NCBI RefSeq assembly: GCF_026151205.1
Contig: NC_087076.1
Span: 16,525,919-16,589,918, forward strand
Direction: 5' to 3'
Origin: Bolinopsis microptera
Taxonomy: Eukaryota > Ctenophora > Tentaculata > Lobata > Bolinopsidae
DNA: 64,000 bases
Part shown: positions 55,651-64,000 of the stretch, one piece after another
How the letters are laid out: the number at the start of each line of letters is the position of its first letter
How positions within the stretch are numbered: position 1 is the stretch's first letter
Notes under the pieces: generated by a model
What the model saw: only the letters and a program-made list of their open reading frames with translations
What the model was told of the DNA's origin: nothing
Database searches by the model: none
Program-made: the position numbers and the translations under genes

Positions 55651-55796
55651 ATTAATAAAACAAATATAATAAAACAAATATTTATTTTTACGGCATAATC
55701 AAACAATATCAATAATAAATAAATCAGGGGAGGCTTGAAGAGGTTTCTAGTGCCAAAGGCCACTGCTTATCTTTAGGATTTGAGAGTGACCTTATT
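55651..55796 (-). repeat. Dispersed repeat, copy 1
   Basis: About 140 bp nearly identical to 63831-63974. On the minus strand it ends in AATAAATATTTGTTTTATTA, which looks like the A/T-rich 3' end of a retroelement. Confidence 0.8.
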
Positions 55797-55860
55797 GTCA
55801 TCGCCAAGAAGATACTATTCAAAAACTACAATTAAAGCTAAGCAAAGTATAACGTATAAT

Positions 55861-55949
55861 TTACCTGGCCTGTAATAGAGTTTAGGCTTTTTTGTTTATA
55901 AACTGAAGCTATGGCGGAATGACAGGCTGAGCTAAGAGCTGCCTAGTAA
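55861..55949 (+). mobile_element. MITE family A, diverged copy
   Basis: TTACCTGGCC...GCCTAGTAA with core GGCGGAATGACAGGCTGAGC. Flanks show only a weak ATAAT match. Confidence 0.75.
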
Positions 55950-55976
55950 AATAATTTCATTTAGATATGGTTAATC

Positions 55977-56057
55977 TTACTGGGCGGCACTCAGCCTGTC
56001 ATTCCGCCGAATCTCTATTTATGTTTATGAACATAATAGCCTGGTGTCCCCAGGTAA
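55977..56057 (-). mobile_element. MITE family A, complete copy
   Basis: TTACTGGGCGGCACTCAGCC...CCCCAGGTAA. GGTTAATC occurs directly before the left end and five bases after the right end, a possible displaced duplication. Confidence 0.8.
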
Positions 56058-56149
56058 GCTAAGGTTAATCCTAAACGTTCAACTGATACTCTCGATTTAA
56101 GTGATAAGTAAAGTAAGGTAAGCAGCGACTATTGAAAATTGTATTTTCA

Positions 56150-56229
56150 TTACCTGAGGACCCCTAATATTGTTAATAAACACTTGATTGAAGCTGCGGC
56201 GAAATGACAGGCTAAGCGCCGCCCTGTAA
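56150..56229 (+). mobile_element. MITE family A, diverged copy
   Basis: TTACCTGAGGACC...GCCCTGTAA with core GGCGAAATGACAGGCT. No target duplication seen. Confidence 0.75.
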
Positions 56230-56261
56230 TTCGTTTAGTGAAATGTGAACGTATGGAAAAC

Positions 56262-56335
56262 GAGAGTAATCATAATGATTATCTGTGGTTCCATCCATAT
56301 TTATCAAAGAAGAAGTTTATTAATTTGAACTAGGG
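56262..56335 (+). mobile_element. CR1-like LINE 3' fragment
   Basis: Reads NDYLWFHPYLSKKKFINLN, matching the C-terminal end of the LINE protein at 22409-23155. Confidence 0.75.
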
Positions 56336-56382
56336 CTGTTTGAAATGTCTGATTTATTAAAATTAACTTTATGAAGTTATGA

Positions 56383-56645
56383 GAAAGCCTTTGGTCACCA
56401 GGAGAATTCTTTGATAGTCAGTTTTTATTGCATCAAAAAATATTCATCACGTCCGAAGATGCATCCCATTAATGTGTAGATTGCACTAAACACAACGTAA
56501 TAACAACAAAACCAATCAAAACGAAGCTATAAAATAGTAAAATCTTTGCATGTCCACCTGTGTGTTTCCACTTGCGTTACTATGCAATTAACTTCTTACT
56601 TCTCATCTTATTTGTACTTGGGCAGTCAAAAGCACAAAAAGAAAC
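56383..56645 (+). repeat. Diverged GAAAGCC-type repeat
   Basis: Matches the 39017-39737 units (GAAAGCC, ACGTAAT, CAAAACC and the closing TACTTGGGCAGTC). Older than the tandem copies. Confidence 0.7.
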
Positions 56646-57660
56646 TATTTGTTCCTTTGAGTAAGTGCATTAGCCTATCTTAATATTTTTAAAAGCTTTT
56701 AAAAGCAACTTCACTATATATATAAGCAAAAGTGGTTTTCGTAGTTAAATGTTCGATGCTTTGGCTTTATTAGGGCTGTATGTTTAACATGTGGATTGTG
56801 GTACACTAAGGTTTTGCATCTTCATCCACCTCTGCCTTGATTGCTATTTTTGGCTTGATTTGATTCCGGCTTTTATATCCGGTTCTTTTCTGGTTTAGAA
56901 GCTGCTAGGCAGGATATCAACCGTAAATTTAAAGATTTGGTGTACTCAGGTAACATTCCAGGTCCTCACAATCTGATCTCAATACTTGAAAGCATGTCTC
57001 GAGATATGGTACCAGTAAAAAAGGTGCATGATGAATCCTTAGCATAGAAACACAGGGTTTAATGGCATGAGGTTCACGAAATCGGAAATTTCAAAACTTT
57101 TACCATACATTTTAAAATTTTCGGATATAGATTGATATCCTACATACCGTTTCAGGTCAAGCAGCCAAATCCCTAGACTGGTACTCGGTTCTTAGTCGTT
57201 TGTGATTTGTATTGAATATAGTGTACTTTACAATATAGATCTATACAATGGAGTACAAGTTACCAAGGGTGCCATGACAGCCTCTTATCTTTTTACATAG
57301 TTCCTAAATGTGCTAACTTACAATGGAGTCTGTCTAATCCCATTAAGATTACACTTACACATAAAATAGTTGAAAAGCATGAGATAAGTGATTCTATTAT
57401 CATGTGACAAAAACAAATGACAGAATGACCTTCCCAATTGATTATATATCCTGATACTGGTCAATGTAGTGTTCCTTTTGTTTTGCATCCAGAATTGTCT
57501 ATCATTATCTGGACCATACTATTATTTGCCTATTGAACAAATCTAGTCTTAAATTTCAATTTGAACAACCTTCTCATTGATGATATCATATAGTAACACC
57601 TATAAAAAAGATGCTCTTGTTCTTAAACGATAATACTATGCAGATGACCTGAAAGACAGA

Positions 57661-60600
57661 ATGGCTTATGCAACATTAGATAGTCGCTACAAAAGACACT
57701 CTAATGACCGGTATGGAAATGGGTTCAGTTCATTGAAACGAGCTGTAAGTTCAAATTCCTTGGGGAGGTCATCTTCACTAAATAGATCAAATTCCATAAT
57801 TAGAGCAGCAACAGCATTCCAGAACAGAGACTCAACCGCAGTAAAAGACAAAGCGAATCAATTGCAGCTTCATGTTAAGATCTCTGAGAAGAAACTAGAG
57901 GTTAGCTGTCAAACGATCTTCATAACTTTCTACATTTACACAAATTTTATCATTGCTTTATTGTAATACAAGTTATAAAAACTGAAGAATCAACTTTTAT
58001 TTTAAGTTTTAACTGTATTATGTATTTGAGAATATTGACTAGAAAAGTGTAGCCTGTAAGTCAAGGTAGTTGACGCGTCCCCACACAACAGGAAACAGTC
58101 TAATTGTCACCTTACTCTGCTTCAATACACATACCATTGTTACAAATATTGGCTCTTCCTCTATTCAATTATCAAGTTTCTTTTAGGAATTCAAAATTTA
58201 ATGAAAACAAGTTTATGACACATTGCGATATCTTGTTATCAATTACCACTTTCAGTCTGTCATCACGGTCGACATCAACGCAAAGATATGGGAAATCAAA
58301 AATCAGATCGTACTATCATTATGCCCCGTAAGTGAAATAAATAAATTTCACATGTTGCCCATAACCAGGCTATATTACTCTAATAAAAAGTATCAAAAGA
58401 CAAAAGACTCCCATTACTTTAATCAAAAAGTTATTGCCCCTCATTACAAGTTTTGAACTAATTGTTCCTTATTGTGTAAGTTTTCAACTAATTGTTCCTC
58501 ATTACAAATTTTTAACTAATTGCCCCTACTACAACTTGAACCTGGTTTTGTCTATCACACAGTGTGATAATCACACTATCCACCAAGTTAAACTGACCAG
58601 CAGTTACGTGTCACGTGTTAATGACACGATAACACATGTCATTAACACGTGACACATGACACGTGACACATGACACGTGACAACTGACACCTTGTTTCCC
58701 TGTCAGGAGCTGGACGAGAGTTTCAACTTTGGGTTGTACCTGCCACCTAAGGAGAAACGTCTGGGAAAGTACATGTCTGAAGACAGATGTATCCGAGAGT
58801 ACAGGCTCAGCGGCCTTCCTCCTGTCGTTCTCGTAAGTTATGTTACAACTTATTACAGCTAGACGTTCTGTCAGCAATAAGTTATGTTACAGCCAGACTC
58901 TATGTCTCGGTAACACTATTTCTTTGTAACTGTTTTCCCGCCAAAATTGTGCTTACCGCTGAAATTATTATTTAGTTTCGTTTTAAATTGCTGGTAGATA
59001 CAGTTATTAGATTAAAAGTTCTCTTTGTCTTGCTTTTTTGTATTTTCGTTCTGCACATTTGCCAGAAACTGCGAGACTGCATCGCAATTTGTGATTGCAA
59101 AAAAACTTACCAACATGTATGAGTAATTTAAAATAGTCTTTCCAGGGCGTTGGAGCGTGGTTGATATATAAAAATATACCACCATTGAATATATTATATT
59201 CGGTGTATTAATGTGGGAGTACATATTATTATTATAATGTTATATCTGATATATGTTAAGATTATATTGTTTAATTGCATGTGAGGTTATATCATTGATA
59301 AAATTGTTCCACAGCTTGGTTTCTATCGGTGATTTTATTTAACATTTGTCTCTTGGGAATGAGCCGGTTCTCTTTGTGCCTTATTTGACATCACGATTGT
59401 TTAATTATCACAGTTTATTAATTTTAATTAATATTAACATATATTTCATGGCCGGTTTTGTAATTTGAGACCATCCCTACCGTCTATAAACATTAAATTT
59501 TAAACATTAAAAACATAAGATCCTTATGGTTGACTGTGGAGGTTGTGTTAAAAATAGGTAATCGTCATGATTACCTGGTGGTGCGAGACTCAGAGGTACT
59601 TTGAAATGCGTCATTAATCGTCACCAGACAAAGCACTCATCTCTCAAATTGTCACGTGCTACAATGATTTGAGCTGATGTGGAGCCTGGCTGTATTTTTG
59701 GTGCATGACCTCTGGTGTACAGTTTTATCCGGTTGTCCAGTTTGCTGTCCCTCTAATACCTATTCACCTTCACAGTGTCTTCTTCTTTAGGTCTTATCTT
59801 GTTAGTGATTTCTGTTTGCTTGTTACTAAATTGCCTCTACTTCTTAACTGATGACTAATTGCTCTCCTTAAAAATCAGCACTGTGACGCGTTTAAGATCG
59901 TTATAAGATCGTCATTTGATGATATTTTGTTTTAACACTTGGAGGTGTATTTATTGTCAAAATGCTTATCATTCCAGCATGTCTGGTTACATCCTCTTAC
60001 TACGCAAAGTATGTGCTCTAGTTGTTAGTTTTAACTTGTATTTGTATTCTTATTTTGACATATTTGACAATTTTAACATGCATTACTTTTTAGGTCGAAT
60101 CCTTTTATCTTGCTTTTGCTTTTTTTTGTTGCATTCAAACATAAAGAATTTGAAGAATTCCACTTGTTGCAACCTCATGCCAGGATCATCCCAAATTGTC
60201 AGTAAATTTAGCTCACTCTTATTTTAGATTGTCTACATCGTAATCTGTGTTAATTTCCACACACTCCGCCACACACTCCCCGATGTGGAAACAATTGTCA
60301 TTGCGATTGAAACTTGACGGAAACTCTCATTTTTAGAAACAATGCAAAGACTTCAGACGTGCAATTGTGTAAGAGACATTGTGTGTTATCGTAGGAAATG
60401 CTGTCTGTGCTGCTAATATTAGATATTGTCGCATTATTCGCATTATTACTGAGTATTTGATCCGATCATTATCTTTGTCTGGGGTGGAGAAAAATGTAAC
60501 CTCCTAGAGCAATTTTTATTAGATTCAGGTGTGAGTAAATTAAATTTGTTTTGAATTATCTCAACAGATCAAGGATAAATTGTCCTGAAGAATGTAAGTG

Positions 60601-60702
60601 GCATTCTTTTGAAATAACAAGCGGCAATTTCAGTTCAAATACTACTCGAAGTACGATCACAATCCGAGGGAATTGTCAAAGAGGATGATGACTAAAGCCA
60701 AG
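57661..60702 (+). CDS. SHANK-like scaffold protein, N-terminal exons (partial)
   Basis: Exons 57661-57900, 58256-58327, 58707-58832 and 60634-60702 join in phase 0 into 169 codons. A serine/arginine-rich leader of about 70 residues (SSNSLGRSSSLNRSNS) precedes a ubiquitin-like fold. The key block is FNFGLYLPPKEKRLGKYMSE followed by DRCIREY, matching the SHANK SPN (Shank/ProSAP N-terminal) domain, where vertebrates have N-[YF]-G-L-F-x-P-P and a conserved R-x-G-K-F. FKYYSKYD and MMTKAK correspond to the SPN end. In SHANK proteins this domain binds Rap/Ras and precedes ankyrin, SH3, PDZ and SAM domains; here those exons were not found and may lie beyond the right edge. Talin-type F0 domains have a similar fold and are the main alternative. 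Confidence 0.7.
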
Positions 60703-63117
60703 GTAAAACAACGATTAATTTTATTAATTTATTCAATAGGAAGATAAAAATATACAGATATTGCAGAGTCGGACAAGGGATATTGAAAGTGTTGCTATTG
60801 AACCCTACTGAGGATATTAATGATGATATATTAATATTATATGAAGATAGTACCATCTGTTTTTACGCATGGAAAACTGAAGGAAATCAGTTTTGTACCA
60901 ATCAATGTACTAACTGCAGCTACTAATGCTGGAAATCGCAAGTAAATTTGTACCCTTACAATCACAATTAAATGTAACTGCATTTCTTATCTAAGATCTG
61001 CCGCCATCCTACTCAATATATAAAGATAACACGAAATGTAACAGACTAACAGTGGTGTTATCTAACAATCGATCTGCTGATTATTCTGTCTATTATGCCG
61101 CGCTAGCGCTATTTTATAGTCGCGTATACTTGTTACTATTTGTGATATTTCTCGTTGATAATTATTAATTATCGATGGTGAGTCATTTTGGGTGGCACAT
61201 ATGAAATACAAGGCAATAAAGAGATCACTTGTTTGTTTTGCGGGCCGTCTGCAACAGCTGACACACAATCCAAACACAGATGATTGAGTCTTGTAGTGTA
61301 ATTACAATAATAATTAAAACAACTAATTATAACCCGGAAGTACGTCTAGCACCTTGCTTGCCACTGAGCATCTCATCAGTAATGACTGGTCTGTCAAACA
61401 TTGCGTCAAACATTGAGTACGTGTGAACTGTCGCTTACTGGTCAATTATCGTAATCACATCTTAATTGTCCTGTTCATTGTAATAACTTCTTAATAGCCC
61501 CGTTCATGCCTTACAGTGAGTAATGACGATTTTTTCACATCTCCTGCCGCCTTTTCGCTTTGCTTCGTTGCCCACCGTATTTGCTGTGCTTACGCCTTTC
61601 GGGTCTCGTGAGAATATGTCGGCCGTTTACAGTTTCAAATAGTGCCGTTTTGTCTTGTTTCTAGTTTTAAACTTGTAAAAAAAGCCTCGCTGTCTCTCAC
61701 TGTAAAACTGACTCTCATTAGAGAAGAATGATGAGAGAGACTAATGATGCCAAGCTGAGATTATTAGAACGCTGAGAAATGTAGGGATCACGTAAAAGAA
61801 GCTTTGTAACCCATATCGGTTAAGTTGCAACGCTCTGAGTTGGTTATTGCTGCCTTTATTGACACGTATTGAAGGTTTCAAGTTTGACTGACGAGTATAC
61901 TGACATGAAACGACAAATATTCTCAACTAAATCACAGAACAAGGAACAGGTTAGAGACGAAAGACAATTAAAAAGCAATTTTCTCCTGTAAATTACCATG
62001 AACTCAGGACCTTTTAAATTTTAAACATCGTCGAACAGCTTGCTCGGCTCTTCAAAACATTTTCAACACCTTTCTGTGATGATCTCCTTTCTGTTAAAGG
62101 TTAGCTTGCTACAGATCTCTGCTAACTCACTTTCAGCTCGGTTAATTAATTGAACCTTTAGTTATTTAATTAATGAAATATGTGGTGTCCCGGTCTGGGC
62201 AGGATACCTTATACCACTGGTACAACAGCTGTGCCTGGGTGGAAACCACTGTATTTACTGCGCAAACACAATAGAGCTGCTTGGCTGAAATCACCCGGTA
62301 ATGCTAGGAAATTCGTTAAATTTCCAATTCCTGATCGCTGCAGTACATTTATATCGCTCGGGGAGTGTACGCAACAGATGTAAGTTAATTAATTTGATCT
62401 CGACTAATTGCTCTAGCACGTCAGCTTTTCGTTATTGCTGACGGGAATTGTACAGTAGTCTAGCTTTCACCCTGCTCCACATAATGATCTCCTGTTATGT
62501 AACGTGTGAGAAAACTTGTTTCTTGTACGACAAAATGTCGAGCTTACTATTTCCAGGGTTAAACTCTGAGATAGCTAACGATCATTTACTTGGTTTGGAA
62601 ATTTACCTATCGCGTTTTGTAACTCTGCCAATCCTTGTCGTCGAGAAGATTCCTTGAGCAGACATTCTTAACGTTTGCTTGACAGTTAATTTCGGCTACA
62701 TTTCACGTTTGCTCCCGCTAACTGTCCAATGTATAAGCAAGTAAAGATCTACAAGTTAACATTTGTGGGGAAACAAATCACCAAACCTTATATCGAGCAA
62801 GCAACTGATCGGCATTATAATCTTTAAAGATATAATACTATTTTAAGAAGATATAACATGATTATATGATTATGATGATATGAATAGTTGACACACTGTT
62901 TCGCTTGTAGCCGTGTAGTACTCCAGTCACGTGCCCCACAGCCCCTCTTTCATTGGCCCTCTGATTTGCTGTACATGCTATAAGATCAGCTAGAGCATCA
63001 GATAGTCGACCACCACATTAATACAATAGCGCAGTGGCTATCATGATGTGCGGATAGGTGTGTTGCAGTGTGGTGGGCCTTGCTCTGAGATGTGCTTGCT
63101 GTGTTTGACAAGTTGTG
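60703..63117. other. Probable intron of the SHANK-like gene, no exon seen
   Basis: The exon ending at 60702 has a GTAAAA donor, so at least part of this stretch is intron. I could not identify the next exon (an ankyrin repeat was expected). A 67-codon open stretch at 62180-62383 has no recognisable domain. Confidence 0.45.
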
Positions 63118-63392
63118 TTTAGGGATCCTCTCAGCTTGTTTAGGGGTCCTCTCAGCTTGTTTAGGGGTCCTCTCAGCTTGTTTAGGGATCCTCTCAGCTT
63201 GTTTAGGGATCCTCTCAGCTTGTTTAGGGGTCCTCTCAGCTTGTTTAGGGGTCCTCTCAGCTTGTTTAGGGATCCTCTCAGTTTGTTTAGGAGTCCTCTC
63301 AGCTTGTTTAGGGGTCCTCTCAGCTTGTTTAGGGGTCCTCTCAGCTTGTTTAGGGATCCTCTCAGCTTGTTTAGGGGTCCTCTCAGCTTGTT
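63118..63392. repeat. 21-bp minisatellite, about 13 copies
   Basis: Unit TTAGGGGTCCTCTCAGCTTG plus T, with G/A variation at one site. Because 21 is a multiple of three, two forward frames stay open (repeating ACLGVLS and FRGPLSL). I regard the resulting ORFs as artefacts. Confidence 0.92.
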
Positions 63393-63830
63393 ATGGGGAC
63401 CTCGAAGACGGTTTTTATCGACTTGCCCTTTCTTCGTATCTACTTCACTACTCTATCGAAGGCTTGATTAGTAGACAGTTAGTTTTACTGTTTAAGTGTT
63501 TACGTTCGAACTGTTTCGCAATCAGCCTTGTGAAGTTGGAAGTTGTCAGGGTTCTAATGTAGTGTAACATATCTTTATAATAATTTGTTAATCGTTCAAA
63601 TATAATCGGACTTTAAAAGGCACCTGGAAATTGACCGAACCTGTTGACTGACGACTTATCTGACTGTTGTAACCTCTTTAATGTTTAACAAAACCTCTAA
63701 TCATTTATCGATAGAAATACAAATTATTTACGACACCGGGATTTACCGATATCATCTACTAACCTACTGTAATATTTTTACGTCAATTTGAATTAGTGTT
63801 CAGTCCCGGTCACAAACGATCCCAGAATAT

Positions 63831-63974
63831 TTAATAAAACAAATATTTAATAAAACAAATATTTATTTTTACGGCACAATCAAACAATATCAATAATAAA
63901 TAAATCAGGGGAGGTTTGAAGAGGTTTCAAGTGCCGAAGGCCACTGCTTATCTTTAGGATTTGAGAGTGACCTG
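63831..63974 (-). repeat. Dispersed repeat, copy 2
   Basis: Near-identical to 55651-55796, including TAAATCAGGGGAGG and GGCCACTGCTTATC. Confidence 0.8.
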
Positions 63975-64000
63975 TGCTTGAAACCCCCTCAACCATCCAC

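Larger units (their letters stand above)
54364..57660. other. Repeat-rich intergenic region
   Basis: No gene recognised. It holds a TA microsatellite (54470-54492), a dispersed repeat (55651-55796), three family A MITEs, a LINE 3' scrap and a diverged GAAAGCC repeat, listed separately. The end should contain 5' UTR sequence of the SHANK-like gene; an ATGCAG acceptor-like site lies just upstream of its ATG. Confidence 0.5.

Noticed and set aside
62180-62383. Next exon of the SHANK-like gene
   Set aside because: The peptide does not resemble SPN or ankyrin sequence, and I saw no acceptor in the right phase.
63118-63392. CRISPR-like array
   Set aside because: The repeats are contiguous with no unique spacers, and the genome is animal.
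63092-63562. Two overlapping repetitive proteins of 118 and 156 residues
   Set aside because: Both arise from the 21-bp minisatellite, have no domain, and overlap each other in different frames.

Overview
This 64 kb window is animal genomic DNA. It is AT-rich. The recognisable genes are split by many short GT-AG introns, and the long gaps are filled with non-LTR retrotransposons, small inverted-repeat DNA transposons (MITEs) and tandem repeats. There are no bacterial operons, no rRNA genes and no convincing functional tRNA. The gene set is metazoan: a SUR-like ABCC transporter, CstF-50, an SVOP-type transporter, an HNMT-like methyltransferase, dimethylglycine dehydrogenase, a SHANK-type N-terminus and a THAP/P2RX7_C relic. 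Together with the LINE families it suggests a marine invertebrate. A cnidarian or other early-branching animal is my best guess, but the sequence alone does not settle it.

Layout, left to right. 833-6841 (minus): the first 16 coding exons of a sulfonylurea-receptor-like ABCC transporter, running off the left edge. 6842-12247: no gene seen; two poly-G-bordered fold-back elements lie at 6161-6561 (inside the ABCC gene) and 8240-8703. 12248-13800: a 5'-truncated, frameshifted LINE. 14475-15770 (minus): an intronless CSTF1 (CstF-50) gene. 17956-22400 (minus): a near-complete CR1/L2-type LINE whose ORF1 ends in a canonical -1 frameshift heptamer leading into the ORF2 frame. 22409-25344: another LINE tail, then a hAT-like element nested in its own relative, itself split by a further LINE. 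25786-26736: a dense stack of GC-rich MITEs inserted inside one another, several with perfect 8-9 bp target duplications. 27152-27474: a 7-bp satellite. 27710-29293: an SVOP/SV2-type transporter with one frameshift.

31237-34140: a decayed THAP/P2RX7_C-like gene split by a retroelement fragment with a 15-bp target duplication. 34910-35876: a 52-bp tandem repeat interrupted by an I-type LINE with RNase H. 36124-36981: an HNMT-like methyltransferase interrupted by one in-frame TGA. 37931-41839: a segmental duplication whose second copy is split by a mariner-like MITE. 42316-51522: a complete 17-exon dimethylglycine dehydrogenase gene with an RTE-like LINE in one intron; the histidine that normally binds FAD covalently is replaced by serine. 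52180-54363: more MITEs. 57661-60702: the first exons of a SHANK-like scaffold gene. 63118-63392: a 21-bp minisatellite.

The host genes do not form one pathway. The methyltransferase and dimethylglycine dehydrogenase both act on methylated amines, but their proximity may be chance. The most distinctive content is transposon architecture: precise target duplications allow relative insertion order to be read directly. All exon boundaries were inferred by eye from GT-AG signals, reading-frame phase and family similarity.
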